From an uncultured Collinsella sp. (lineage in GTDB: Bacteria; Actinomycetota; Coriobacteriia; Coriobacteriales; Coriobacteriaceae), in NCBI GenBank assembly GCA_900549715.1, contig URPK01000011.1:1-64000 (forward strand): DNA of 64,000 nt, given 5' to 3'. A program made the position numbers and the translations under genes. Below are positions 1-10,118 of the stretch, piece after piece (position 1 is the stretch's first letter; each line of letters starts with the position of its first letter). A model generated the notes under the pieces. It had not been told where the DNA came from, ran no database searches, and was given only the letters and a program-made list of their open reading frames with translations.

Positions 1-12
1 CATGATTGGTTA

Positions 13-969
13 TTGAGCGTTGGTCAAAATGGTTGTTTTTACAGTAGCGCTAACAACCCCCAAGAGCCAGGACGGGTGGGTCGACGGGTGCGCTGCATGC
101 TCGCGGCGCGCTCCGGGGCGGTGAAGGCGCGGACCTCGGCGATAAACACCGCGAGGTCGCTGCTCACCACCGCGCCGGAGGGGCTCAGGTCGAGGTTCCG
201 CGGCATGGGAGGGCCGAGGCTGATGGAGGAGCTCCCCTCCGTGCGCGCCGAGGGCGCGCTGGGCGCCGCGCTCGGCGCGCTGGCGGACCTGTGGGAGGCG
301 GCGCGCGACGCGGCGCTCGACATGGAGCGCGCGATCGAGGCGTCCCTGGAGGAGAACTGCCCCGCGCTGCTGGCGATGTACGGGTGCGGGCCCGTGAGCG
401 CGGCCAAGCTCGCGGTCGCGGCCGGGGACAACCCGGGCAGGCTGCGCTCCGAGGCGTCGTTCGCGGCGATATGCGGGGCCTGCCCCATCCCCGCCTCGAG
501 CGGCAAGACCGTGAGGCACAGGCTCAACAGGGGCGGCGACCGGCAGGCGAACAGCGCGCTGCACGAGATCGCGAGGCAGAGGGTCATGCGCGACCCCGAG
601 ACCGCCGAGTACGCCGAGAGGGCCAGGGGGCGGGGAAAGAGCGACAGGGAGGTCATGAGGTGCCTCAAGCGCTACGTGGCCAGGGAGGCGTACCGGGCGC
701 TGATGCACCCGCACGAGATCAGGAGGCCCGAGGACGCCTCGGAGCTCGTGGCGGCCAGGCGCGCGGCGAAGGTCAGCCAGGTGAGGGCGGCGTCCATATT
801 GGGAACCAGCGAGAAGTACATCTCGATGCTGGAGAGGGGCCAAAGGGAGCTCAGGCCCATAAGGAGGGCCTACGAGGCATGGGTCGAGGCCGGACTTCCG
901 CTCGATTGGGACAGGCGGGCCTTCGAGGCCGAGCGCAAAATGGATTCTAAAAAACACCTTGCCAAATAG
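13..969 (+). pseudogene. IS110-family transposase, 5'-truncated, with C-terminal XRE-like HTH
   Basis: The open frame carries the C-terminal half of an IS110/IS116/IS902 transposase: a coiled linker, then the Transposase_20 region with ALLAMYGCGPVSAAKLA and FAAICGACPIPASSGKT, and HRLNRGGDRQANSALHEIA with the conserved RGGDRQAN segment and serine. The N-terminal DEDD (RuvC-like) catalytic domain is absent. The first ~60 bases do not read as transposase, so a 5' deletion or junction is likely near base 70. After the transposase core, residues ~240-290 form an XRE-like helix-turn-helix (RRAAKVSQVRAASILGTSEK), which is unusual for this family. The element is probably inactive here. The right end may lie just after the stop, next to a strong hairpin. 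Confidence 0.75.
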
Positions 970-981
970 GAGCGTCAGGAC

Positions 982-1026
982 GCAAAGAGGCTCCGCAGCG
1001 CGAAGCGCGAAGCGGAGCCTCTTTGC
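982..1026. terminator. Strong hairpin between IS110 remnant and groEL
   Basis: A perfect 15-bp inverted repeat (982-996 and 1012-1026, GCAAAGAGGCTCCGC) with a 15-nt loop made of GCGCGAA-type repeats. It lies between two convergent genes and has no clear T-tract. It could be a bidirectional terminator for the transposase remnant and groEL or part of the IS right end. Confidence 0.6.
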
Positions 1027-1101
1027 ATGTCCGAGGACGTTCCGGAGAGAAGCCCCGTCACGCCCCCGGATCCCCGGTGGGAGTTCTAGACCTTGTCGGC
1101 C

Positions 1102-2739
1102 TTAGTACATACCGCCGCCCTGCTGACCAGCGGTAGCAGCAGCGATAGCGTCCTCAAGCTGAGTGTTTTTGGGCACATCGGAGACGGTAGCCTCGGTGAT
1201 GAGGATCAGGCTGGCGACAGAAGCAGCGTTCTGCAGGGTGACGCGGCTGACCTTGACGGGGTCGAGGACGCCCATCTCGATCATGTCGCCCCACTCGCCG
1301 TTGGCAGAGTTGAGACCCTGGCCAGCAGGCAGCTCGGCAACCTTGTCGACCACGACAGCGCCCTCAAAGCCAGCGTTCTTGGCGATGGTGGCGACCGGAG
1401 CGGTCAAAGCCTTCTTGACGATATCGACGCCGATCTTCTCCTCGGGGTCGTCGATCTCGACAGCGTCGAGTGCAGGAGCAGCGTCCATGAAGGCGACGCC
1501 GCCGCCAGCGACAATGCCCTCCTCGACAGCAGCGCGGGTAGCCTGCAGGGCGTCCTCGACGCGATGCTTGATCTCCTTGAGCTCGGACTCGGTAGCAGCG
1601 CCGACCTTGATGACGGCAACGCCACCGGAGAGCTTGGCCAGGCGCTCCTGGAGCTTCTCACGGTCGAAGTCAGAGGTGGTGTTCTCCATCTCGCCCTTAA
1701 TCTGAGCGATACGGGCGTCGATGGCCTCCTTGGAGCCAGCGCCGCCGACGACGACGGTGTTGTCCTTGGAGATGGTGACGGACTTAGCGGTACCGAGCAT
1801 ATCGGCGGTGATGTCAGCGACCTTCACGCCCAGCTCGTCCAGGGCAGCCTGGCCACCGGTGAGGACGGCGATGTCCTCGAGGATGCGCTTGCGGCGATCG
1901 CCGTAGCCCGGGGCCTTGACGGCGCAGACGTTGAGGGCGCCACGGATCTTGTTGAGGACCAGGGTCGGCAGAGCCTCGCCGTCGATGTCCTCAGCGATGA
2001 TGAGCAGGCCACGGCCAGCGCGCTGGACAGCCTCAAGAACGGGCATGATGTCCTGAACGCTGGAGATCTTCTGGTCGGTGATGAGGATGTACGGATCCTT
2101 CATCACGGCCTCCATGCGGTCGTTGTCCGTGACGAAGTAAGCGGAGACATAGCCCTTGTCGAACTGCATGCCCTCGACGGTGTCGATGGTGATGTCGAAC
2201 GTCTGGGAATCCTCGACGGTGATGACGCCGTCCTTGCCCACGACCTCCATGGCCTCGGCGATCTTCTCGCCGACCTCGGGGTCACCGGCGGAGATGGTAC
2301 CGACGGAAGCGATCTGCTCCTTGGTCTCGACCGGCTTGGCCTGCTTCTTCATCTCGGCGACGGCGGCGTTAACGGCCTTGTCGATGCCGCGACGAATGGC
2401 CAGCGGGTTGGCGCCAGCGGCGACGTTGCGCAGGCCGTCGTTGACGATGGCCTGAGCGAGCAGAGTTGCGGTGGTGGTGCCGTCACCCACGGTGTCGTTG
2501 GTCTTGGTGGCAACCTCCTTCACCAGCTGAGCGCCCATGTTCTCGATGTTGTCCTCGAGCTCAATCTCCTTGGCGACGGAAACGCCGTCGTTGGTGATGG
2601 TCGGGGCACCGAACGTACGCTGCAGGGCAACGTAGCGGCCCTTGGGGCCCATGGTGACGGTAACGGCGTCGGCCAGAGTGTTGACGCCCTTGGCGAGCTT
2701 AGCGCGGGCATCGGTGTTGAACGTAATGTTCTTTGCCAT
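1102..2739 (-). CDS. groEL: 60-kDa chaperonin GroEL
   Basis: 545-residue cytoplasmic chaperonin that refolds proteins in an ATP-driven double ring capped by GroES. It begins MAKNITFNTDARAKLAKG and shows the VGDGTTTATLLAQ nucleotide-binding segment and the KAPGYGDRRK motif. Full length for the family. The C-terminal tail QQGGGMY is a short version of the usual GGM repeats. The start at 2739 is preceded by GGAGG at good spacing; an upstream in-frame start would overlap the groES-groEL gap and is not needed. It follows groES in the same direction with a 95-nt gap, so the two form the usual groESL operon. Confidence 0.98.
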   Translation of the reverse strand: MAKNITFNTDARAKLAKGVNTLADAVTVTMGPKGRYVALQRTFGAPTITNDGVSVAKEIELEDNIENMGAQLVKEVATKTNDTVGDGTTTATLLAQAIVNDGLRNVAAGANPLAIRRGIDKAVNAAVAEMKKQAKPVETKEQIASVGTISAGDPEVGEKIAEAMEVVGKDGVITVEDSQTFDITIDTVEGMQFDKGYVSAYFVTDNDRMEAVMKDPYILITDQKISSVQDIMPVLEAVQRAGRGLLIIAEDIDGEALPTLVLNKIRGALNVCAVKAPGYGDRRKRILEDIAVLTGGQAALDELGVKVADITADMLGTAKSVTISKDNTVVVGGAGSKEAIDARIAQIKGEMENTTSDFDREKLQERLAKLSGGVAVIKVGAATESELKEIKHRVEDALQATRAAVEEGIVAGGGVAFMDAAPALDAVEIDDPEEKIGVDIVKKALTAPVATIAKNAGFEGAVVVDKVAELPAGQGLNSANGEWGDMIEMGVLDPVKVSRVTLQNAASVASLILITEATVSDVPKNTQLEDAIAAATAGQQGGGMY

Positions 2740-2834
2740 GGTAGGTAATCCTCCAAAAGAAATGTGACTCGCGCCGCCGCACCGAGTCATTTGCGGCGGG
2801 CGCGTTCAAAGACGAATCAGAGATTCTGACGAGA

Positions 2835-3128
2835 CTAGGCCTCGACGACGGCGTAGATGTCGTCGGCGCGCATCAGCAGATACTTCTCGCCGTCGACCTT
2901 GACCTCGTTGCCACCGAACTTACCGTAGATGACAACGTCACCAACCTTGACGTCCATGGGGATGCGCTCACCCTTGTCGTTGACCTTGCCGGCGCCCACG
3001 GCAACGATGGTGCCGCGCTGCGGCTTCTCCTGAGCGTTGCTGGCGATATACAGACCAGAAGCGGTCTTCTGCTCGGCCTCGTCGGGCTTGACCAGGACGC
3101 GATCTGCAAGCGGCTTCAAAGACGACAT
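2835..3128 (-). CDS. groES: 10-kDa co-chaperonin GroES
   Basis: 97-residue co-chaperonin that caps GroEL. It starts MSSLKPLADRVLVKPDEAE and has the mobile-loop region (KTASGLYIASNAQEKPQRG) and the VGDVVIYGKFGGNEVKVDGEKYLL core. The start at 3128 has GGAGGAAAC immediately upstream. It is the first gene of the groESL operon. The 5' leader contains a small GC hairpin (3150-3170) and a TATAAC -10-like box (minus strand, 3222-3227). A possible but poor CIRCE-like sequence near 3255-3281 is discussed under rejected items. Confidence 0.97.
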   Translation of the reverse strand: MSSLKPLADRVLVKPDEAEQKTASGLYIASNAQEKPQRGTIVAVGAGKVNDKGERIPMDVKVGDVVIYGKFGGNEVKVDGEKYLLMRADDIYAVVEA

Positions 3129-3265
3129 GCTTGTTTCCTCCTTTGTGGGCCGCGCGGTCATGCCGCGCGGGTTAACCCTTTTTGTTTGCGTACGCGTTGA
3201 ATGGTACCCACGAATGGCGGGTTATACAACACGGAGTCAAAAAATCTTATTTTTTGGCACTTAGA

Positions 3266-3464
3266 TTTTCTGAATGCCGGGGGATAACTTAGCGGTGGCT
3301 CCCGGGGCGGACCGGAGGGCATGAAGTTTGCTGCTCTACAGTCCTGCGCAAGACGGAAAGCACATTAAGTGCTTTCCTTTGCGTGCGGAACTCGCGACAA
3401 ACTTCATGCCCTCCGGTCCGCCCCGGGAGGCAGGTTAACTAATTCGGGCCCGGCATTCAGAAAA
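3266..3464. repeat. 199-nt imperfect palindrome
   Basis: Nested inverted repeats share one centre: 16-bp ends (3266-3281 with 3449-3464, TTTTCTGAATGCCGGG), a perfect 32-bp arm (3299-3330 with 3398-3429) and a central 9-bp hairpin (3355-3363 with 3369-3377, GGAAAGCAC). The segments between arms are unpaired and differ between sides. There is no open frame. It could be a MITE-like element with terminal inverted repeats, or a long structured transcript. Confidence 0.85.
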
Positions 3465-3969
3465 GTCAGTGCAGCAAAATGGCGATGCGGATAGCGACAT
3501 GTGCATGGTTTTCGCTGCGCGCACGGGTCCCCTGGGGAGCAGCGTGCATTTTTGGGAGTTTTCAGCAGGCCAGGACGGCTGCATACGCGCCGGACACACC
3601 ATATTGGTCCCAAGAACGCCTTTGACCGGCGATTTGGGTCGACGGGCAAACCCCGTCAGGACAAAAAAGCGTGCCTCGCGCCGCACCGGACCCCAAAATG
3701 ACGTCGATCTCCGCAATGCCACCCGACTGCAGCGGCACCGGCAAAGCTCACGGTGCTGAATACTCCATTTTTTGCACGGCCCAGGCGGGGGTACATCAGG
3801 ACCGGAAAGAACATCTCAACTTTTTTTGCAATCTGCAACTGGAAGTATGCAAAACGCTAAGAGAAAGCATCGCTGATATCCCAATTGAGCGCGCGGAGCA
3901 GCAGCGCTTCCACCCTGCGCCCAAATCCAGCAGAGAGGGGACGCTCCTAACGAACCCCCATCGGCAAAC

Positions 3970-4017
3970 AAACGCGGCTCGAGCGCCATCCCAAAATAGG
4001 CTGCACGAGCCGCGTTT
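3970..4017 (-). terminator. Terminator of the YtcJ-like amidohydrolase gene
   Basis: A 12-bp perfect stem, AAACGCGGCTCG (3970-3981) with its complement (4006-4017), lies 19 nt beyond the stop codon on the minus strand. The downstream bases (TGTTTGCC) are only moderately T-rich. Confidence 0.65.
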
Positions 4018-4035
4018 AACGGTACGACATGAATA

Positions 4036-5673
4036 TTAGCGCTCGTAGACCAGGTTGCCGGCTAGGTAGGTGGCTTGGACTTTGGTGGCTTGGAGTTCTT
4101 GGGGGTCGATGGTGAGTGGATTTTGGTCCAGGACTACCAGGTCGGCGTATTTGCCGGGTTCTAGGCTGCCGAGGTTTTGCTCGTCGCCCGCTGCATAGGC
4201 GCTGCCCAGGGTGTAGTTGCGCAGAGCCGTTGCCGCATCGATACGCTCGCTCGGCAACCAGCCGCCCTCGGGCCAGTGGCTTTTGGGGTCTTGGCGCATA
4301 ATAGCCGTGTAGAGCACGTTCATGCTGGTAACGGGCGTGATAGGGCTGTCAGTACCGAAGGCTTGGCGGATGCCGCGCTGCTTATAGGTTGCGAACGGCC
4401 ACATGGTTCGGCTTCGCTCCAGGCCAAGGTCGCGCTCTGGGCCACCCGGATCGAGCGTGATGTGGCAGGGCTGGCTCGAGGCGACCACGTTGAGCTTGCG
4501 CAGGCGATCGATATCCTCGGGCAAGAGGTTCTCCAGATGCTCGAGCGTGTTATGACCGTGCTGGGGCAAGCCGTAGAGCTCTGCCGCCTCCTCAAAGATA
4601 TCGAGTGCGGCATGGATGGCACCGTCGCCGATAACGTGGATGCGCACGGTATGGTCACGCTCGGCTGCCGCCAAAACCAACTTGCGCATACGCTCGACAG
4701 GGACCGTCAGGCGGCCCTGGTCGCCCGGGAAGCGCGGGTTGGTATAGGGCTCAGTGAGGTATGCGGTATGCTCGCTCGACACGCCGTCGAAGAACTGTTT
4801 AAAGCCTGGCGCCGAGAGCAGCGCGTTGTTCGCGTAGCGGGTCTGGAGTTCTTCCAAGCGCGACTGGTCATCCAGCAGCGTGGGAAACAGATGGGCGCGG
4901 ATGCCCAGCTTGCCGGAGGCCTGCAGTTTGTCGTAGACGTCGTCGCGGATAAAATCGCAGCCCGGCATGGGCATGAGCGACATGTCGCAAATCGAGGTAA
5001 TGCCTTGCTCGGCCATACGCCTCATTTGATCGGCGTAAGCGCTTGCAATGCGATCCTCCCCCAGCCACTCAAGGCAGCGCGGTAGCAGCTGCATGGCAGC
5101 CGCCTCGTGAGCAATGCCCGTGAGCTCGCCGCTTGCGTCCTTGTCGTAGCCACCGCCCGCTGGCGGCTCGCTGTCGCGCGTGACGCCGAGCGCCTCGAGT
5201 GCGCGGCTGTTGAGCCACAGCGTATGGCCGTCGCCCGAATACATAACGCAGGGGCGATCGGGGAATGCCGCATCGAGCGACGCCTTGGTAGGATGCTCGG
5301 GCGGGTCCCAACGGTAGTCGCGCCAGCCCTGAGTCACAACCCAAGCGTCGTCGGGCAGGTCCTGGGAAAACTCGAGCGCGTGTTGCACCAGCGCCGCCTC
5401 GGACGTGCCCATATCCATGAGCATGTACGGCGAGGAGCCGACCGAGGTATGGAAGAAGTGCAGATGAGCGTCATGGAAACCTGGGCAGACAAACTGCTCG
5501 CCGTAGTCGATAACCGGCGTGGCGGCAGGCGCGACGGCAATCACGTCATCGGGCGCACCGACTGCGACGATACGGTCGCCTGCGATGGCAATCGCCAGCT
5601 CGCGGGCGGTATCGATGCCGTCTTGCGCGGTAAAGACGTTCTTGGAGCGGATAATCCGATCGATATGTTGCAT
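4036..5673 (-). CDS. YtcJ-like amidohydrolase (Amidohydro_3)
   Basis: 545 residues, the usual size for metal-dependent amidohydrolases of the YtcJ/ExoEnzyme-regulatory type. The N-terminal beta sandwich is followed by the metal motif CPGFHDAHLHFFH (HxH), a TIM barrel with HVIGDGAIHAALD and HNTLEHLENLLPEDI histidines, and the C-terminal FGTDSPITPVTSMNVLYTA segment carrying the late Asp. It likely hydrolyses an amide, ester or cyclic amide; the substrate cannot be read from sequence. No signal peptide, so cytoplasmic. Three nested ATG codons (5685, 5679, 5673) are possible; 5673 has a GGGGA six bases upstream. Open frame further upstream is antisense to the M20 gene and is not coding. Confidence 0.88.
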   Translation of the reverse strand: MQHIDRIIRSKNVFTAQDGIDTARELAIAIAGDRIVAVGAPDDVIAVAPAATPVIDYGEQFVCPGFHDAHLHFFHTSVGSSPYMLMDMGTSEAALVQHALEFSQDLPDDAWVVTQGWRDYRWDPPEHPTKASLDAAFPDRPCVMYSGDGHTLWLNSRALEALGVTRDSEPPAGGGYDKDASGELTGIAHEAAAMQLLPRCLEWLGEDRIASAYADQMRRMAEQGITSICDMSLMPMPGCDFIRDDVYDKLQASGKLGIRAHLFPTLLDDQSRLEELQTRYANNALLSAPGFKQFFDGVSSEHTAYLTEPYTNPRFPGDQGRLTVPVERMRKLVLAAAERDHTVRIHVIGDGAIHAALDIFEEAAELYGLPQHGHNTLEHLENLLPEDIDRLRKLNVVASSQPCHITLDPGGPERDLGLERSRTMWPFATYKQRGIRQAFGTDSPITPVTSMNVLYTAIMRQDPKSHWPEGGWLPSERIDAATALRNYTLGSAYAAGDEQNLGSLEPGKYADLVVLDQNPLTIDPQELQATKVQATYLAGNLVYER

Positions 5674-5779
5674 GGGCATCCCCATCTCTGGCAGGAAATT
5701 CAACACCCCCGAGTGTACTCCCCCGCCCTTGTAACAAAACCCCAAGCGGCAAACGGCAACTTTACCAGCCCTAGCGGCA

Positions 5780-5806
5780 GGTGGCATACTGGAGAGAGCC
5801 TGTACG
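5780..5806 (+). promoter_or_regulatory. Candidate promoter of the M20 peptidase gene
   Basis: CATACT (-10-like) preceded by TTTACC about 18 nt upstream, located in the 168-nt divergent gap ahead of the M20 gene. Weak matches to sigma-70 consensus. Confidence 0.35.
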
Positions 5807-5841
5807 ATTTTGCGATCAACCCAGCAAGGAGCAAATCGACC

Positions 5842-7305
5842 ATGACGAAGACCAAGGCACAGCAGATTATGGCGGCGACCGAAGTGCGAGCGGCTGACGA
5901 CGTCACCGCAGCCATCCAAGATATCGCTACCGAGTTTGAACCCTATACCATCAAGCAGCGCCGGCACTTCCATAAGCACCCGGAGCTGAGCCTTGCCGAG
6001 GAGCGCACGACCTCCGACATCGCCAACCAGCTCGACGCCATGAATATCCCCTACGAGCGTCCCCTCAAGACGGGCCTGGTGGCGACCCTTCGCGGCACCG
6101 CGCCCGACGCCTATCGCGAGGACGGCACGCCACGCCGCCGCATCCTGCTGCGCGCCGACATCGACGCCCTGCCCGTCACCGAGCAGACCGGCGAGGAGTT
6201 TGCCAGCGTCAACGAGGGCTGCATGCACGCCTGCGGCCACGACTGCCACATCGCCATGATGCTCGGCACGCTGCAAATCCTGCGCCATATGACCGACGAC
6301 ATCCACGGCGAAGTCCGCATCGTCTTCCAGCCCAGCGAGGAAAACGGCCAGGGCGCCAAGCTCATGATCGGCACGGGCGTGCTCGACGGCGTCGATGGCG
6401 CCTACGCCGCGCACATCTGGAGTGAGGTCGACGCCGGCACCGTGAGCTGCGAGCCCGGACCGCGCATGGCCAATACCGACTGGTTCCGCATCGACGTCCG
6501 CGGCACCTCGTGCCACGGCGCCATGCCCCAGCGCGGTCACGACGCCGTTATGGTTGCCGCCGAGATCGTCAACGCTCTGCAGACCATCGTTTCGCGCGAG
6601 ATCAGTCCCTACGAGCCGGCCGTCATTACCGTCGGCGAGCTGCACGGCGGCACCGCGCGCAACGTTATCGCCGGCACGGCCTACCTCGCCGGCACGGTGC
6701 GCACCTACGGAGATTCGACCCACGAGGAAATGCCGGAGCTCATGCGCCGCATCGTGGAGCATACCGCGGCCGCCTTGGGCGCCGAGGCAGAGCTCACCGA
6801 CTACACCATCGCCAATTACAAGGTCGAAAACGATGCCGCCTCGAGCGAGCGCTGCCGCCAGGCAGTAATCAAATGCCTGGGCCCCACCGGCCAAGGCCAT
6901 TATCGCGGCACACTCTCGGGTGAGGATTTTTCAGAGTACCTGCGCCGCGTACCGGGCGTGCTCGCCTTTGTTGGCACGCGCAACCCCCAGATTGGCGCCA
7001 CGTACGCCCAACATTCTTGCTTCTACAAGATTGACGAGTCGGTACTGGCCAAGGGCTCCATGGTGGCCGCCCAATATGCCATCGACTTTTTGGCCGAGCC
7101 CACACAAGAAGAGCTCGACGGCCCCACGATTGCCGCGGTCGCCGAGACCAATCCCGACCTGGCAGCCAAACTGCGCTCTGCCAAGGCCACGGCCGCCGAG
7201 GCCCGCGACGCCATGCACGATGCCCGCACCGCCCGACACGCCGCAATCAAGGGCATCCACGACGCTCGCGCCGCCGCCCGCCGCGAGGAGAAGCACAACG
7301 AGTAG
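5842..7305 (+). CDS. M20-family amidohydrolase (hippurate hydrolase/carboxypeptidase-like)
   Basis: 487-residue M20D-type metal-dependent amidohydrolase. Visible motifs: RRHFHKHPELSLAEERT at the N-terminus, LLRADIDALPV, the metal site HACGHDCHIAMMLG, QPSEENGQGAK, the dimerisation-domain DVRGTSCHGAMPQRGHDAV, and the C-terminal metal His in ATYAQHS. Such enzymes remove N-acyl or N-aminoacyl groups. About 70 residues longer than the usual ~390-420: the tail (from about residue 415) is Ala/Arg/Lys-rich and probably helical. The start has GGAG upstream (AAGGAGCAAATCGACC). Divergent from the YtcJ-like gene. The two may act on related amide substrates, but this is inference. Confidence 0.9.
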   Translation: MTKTKAQQIMAATEVRAADDVTAAIQDIATEFEPYTIKQRRHFHKHPELSLAEERTTSDIANQLDAMNIPYERPLKTGLVATLRGTAPDAYREDGTPRRRILLRADIDALPVTEQTGEEFASVNEGCMHACGHDCHIAMMLGTLQILRHMTDDIHGEVRIVFQPSEENGQGAKLMIGTGVLDGVDGAYAAHIWSEVDAGTVSCEPGPRMANTDWFRIDVRGTSCHGAMPQRGHDAVMVAAEIVNALQTIVSREISPYEPAVITVGELHGGTARNVIAGTAYLAGTVRTYGDSTHEEMPELMRRIVEHTAAALGAEAELTDYTIANYKVENDAASSERCRQAVIKCLGPTGQGHYRGTLSGEDFSEYLRRVPGVLAFVGTRNPQIGATYAQHSCFYKIDESVLAKGSMVAAQYAIDFLAEPTQEELDGPTIAAVAETNPDLAAKLRSAKATAAEARDAMHDARTARHAAIKGIHDARAAARREEKHNE

Positions 7306-7349
7306 TCGATCCACGACCATCTCGCAGTCATAGCCGCATCGCGATATCA

Positions 7350-7387
7350 AAGCGGGGGCGGACGCTTCGGCACGTCCGCCCCCGCTT
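7350..7387. terminator. Bidirectional terminator hairpin
   Basis: AAGCGGGGGCGGAC (7350-7363) pairs with GTCCGCCCCCGCTT (7374-7387) around a CGCTTCGGCAC loop. It lies between the convergent M20 gene and the zinc-ribbon membrane gene and is flanked by T-rich bases on the plus side. Confidence 0.8.
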
Positions 7388-7445
7388 ATTTGTCAAGCGC
7401 TATTTCTACCGTTTCTACCCCGTCCCCAAATGGCAGGTGGCAGGG

Positions 7446-8738
<1,293 letters not shown>

Positions 8739-8888
8739 CGAGATCATCCCTTCGTATCTTGAGCGAATCATCTGGATCGCAAACGATGTCTTTGGCATCA
8801 TTATCACCCAATGTGGGGACAAATACTCCAACATGACGCATTTGCAATGCGCAGGGCGCTATTCGATTGTTTGATAAGCTCGACCGCG

Positions 8889-9911
8889 TTAGTTCGTTCC
8901 GCGGAAACCCTTGCCGACGATCTCGGAGCTGTCGACGATCGTGATAAAGGCACCCGGATCGATCTCGCGAGCGTAGCGACGCAGCTGCACGGCCTCGCGA
9001 CGACTCAGCACGCTCATGATCACCGTCACGCACTTGCCCGAGAAGGCGCCGTAGCCGCGGCTGATAGTCGCCGTGCGGTTGAGATGTTTGACGATAAACT
9101 CCTCGACCTTAAGGGGCTCGGAGCAAATGACCGTGCAGACTTTGCGCAGGTGAATGCTCTCGATGGCCTTGTCGACCACGAGCGTCTTGGCAAACAGGCC
9201 AAGCACGCAATACAGACCGACGCGCGGGCCGTACAAGAAGGCCGCGATGGTCACGATGCCGATATCGACCAACAGCAGGGCGCGGCCAATCTCGAGCGTC
9301 GTGCGACGTTTGAGGATCATGGCGAGAATGTCCGTGCCGCCCGTCGAGGCACCAATATCAAAGACGATAGCGCTGCCGAGCGCCGGCAGAATCACGGCAA
9401 AGCACAGGTCGAGCCACATATCGCCCGTCATCGAGACATCGGTCGGAATAAAGAGCTCAAACAGCGAGACATAGGCGGACAGCGCAAACGAGGCAAAGAC
9501 GCTCCACAGGATTGCCTTGCGCTCCAAAAAGATAAAGCCCAAAACGACCAGGACCGCATTGATAATCCACATAAAAACGCCGACAGGCAGGGTCGGGAAC
9601 AGCGTGGACAGAATGACCGACACGCCCGAGGTGCCGCCAAAAGCAAAGTGATTAGGGGTTTTAAACGCGACGATGGCAAAGGCCGTGAGGATCAGGCCCA
9701 AATTGAGCTCGGCAAAAAAGCGCGGAAAGCCCGGCTCCTGGCTGCGCTTGCGACCAGCGCGCTCGCCCCGCTCGATAACATCGCGATCGACCACGCGCTC
9801 CATCGGCACTACGGGAGGACGATGCACCTCCTCGGCAGCACGCGACGCCGCCTCTGCTGCAGCGGCCTCAATTGCCCATGCCTTGCTTTCTGTTTCGTGC
9901 TCGTCGGCCAT
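8889..9911 (-). CDS. YitT-family membrane protein (DUF161 + DUF2179)
   Basis: 340 residues. A charged ~75-residue cytoplasmic N-terminus precedes a five-to-six-helix membrane domain with FGGTSGVSVILSTLFP and GASTGGTDILAMILKRRT, the two glycine-rich signatures of YitT proteins, and a C-terminal soluble DUF2179 domain (VCTVICSEPLKVEEFIVKHLNRTATI... GAFITIVDSSEIVGKGF). Start at 9911 has GAGGGG upstream. The molecular role of the family is not settled. The N-terminal extension is longer than usual. Confidence 0.9.
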   Translation of the reverse strand: MADEHETESKAWAIEAAAAEAASRAAEEVHRPPVVPMERVVDRDVIERGERAGRKRSQEPGFPRFFAELNLGLILTAFAIVAFKTPNHFAFGGTSGVSVILSTLFPTLPVGVFMWIINAVLVVLGFIFLERKAILWSVFASFALSAYVSLFELFIPTDVSMTGDMWLDLCFAVILPALGSAIVFDIGASTGGTDILAMILKRRTTLEIGRALLLVDIGIVTIAAFLYGPRVGLYCVLGLFAKTLVVDKAIESIHLRKVCTVICSEPLKVEEFIVKHLNRTATISRGYGAFSGKCVTVIMSVLSRREAVQLRRYAREIDPGAFITIVDSSEIVGKGFRGTN

Positions 9912-10025
9912 TACGGCAACCCCTCGTTAACAATTTGGAAACAATGCGCCCATTAGAGTAACGCGGAACGTGGGGATTGCAACCCTTAGTTAGACGAGCG
10001 GTATGACTATATCGGGAGCGTACAG

Positions 10026-10065
10026 AAACGGCCGGCCACGCTTTTGCTTGCGCGGTCGGCCGTTT
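10026..10065. terminator. Terminator downstream of the Asp23-like gene
   Basis: AAACGGCCGGCC (10026-10037) pairs with GGTCGGCCGTTT (10054-10065), one G-T wobble, about 50 nt past the end of the asp23-like gene. Likely ends the amaP/DUF2273/asp23 transcript. Confidence 0.7.
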
Positions 10066-10082
10066 AATGTTTTCGCAGATAA

Positions 10083-10118
10083 AACCTGCCAAAACAAACC
10101 TGTCCTTTTTGGAAGGTT
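10083..10118. repeat. CCTGTCC-loop hairpin repeat, long type (copy 1)
   Basis: AACCTGCCAAAA (10083-10094), a loop with AACCTGTCC, then TTTTGGAAGGTT (10107-10118). The right arm overlaps the first two bases of the TAA stop (read on minus) of the asp23-like gene. Preceded by CGCAGAT like the other long-type copies at 14936, 54631, 56903 and 62966. Confidence 0.85.

Larger units (their letters stand above)
3129..4035. other. 907-nt non-coding region upstream of groES
   Basis: No convincing gene is present: reading frames here are short, lack ribosome sites and resemble no family. It holds the groES promoter region (3130-3260), a 199-nt palindrome (3266-3464), a small hairpin GACGGG/CCCGTC near 3640-3656, and the terminator of the amidohydrolase gene at 3970-4017. 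The stretch 3465-3960 has no assigned role; it may be a decayed gene. Confidence 0.6.

Noticed and set aside
1093..2748. Long plus-strand frame opposite groEL (551 residues)
   Set aside because: It is the antisense shadow of groEL, with composition driven by groEL codons; no domain seen.
3255..3281. CIRCE-like sequence TTGGCACTT-N9-GAATGCCGG upstream of groES
   Set aside because: Only about 12 of 18 half-site positions match TTAGCACTC/GAGTGCTAA, and it overlaps the end of the palindrome. HrcA control is possible but not supported.
3404..3838. Short open frames on both strands (60-122 residues) in the groES upstream region
   Set aside because: No ribosome sites, Arg/Pro-rich compositions typical of out-of-frame GC-rich DNA, and overlap with the palindrome.
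5674..6900. N-terminal extension of the YtcJ-like frame to 954 residues
   Set aside because: The extra part is antisense to the M20 gene and has repetitive composition; family length fits the 545-residue start.
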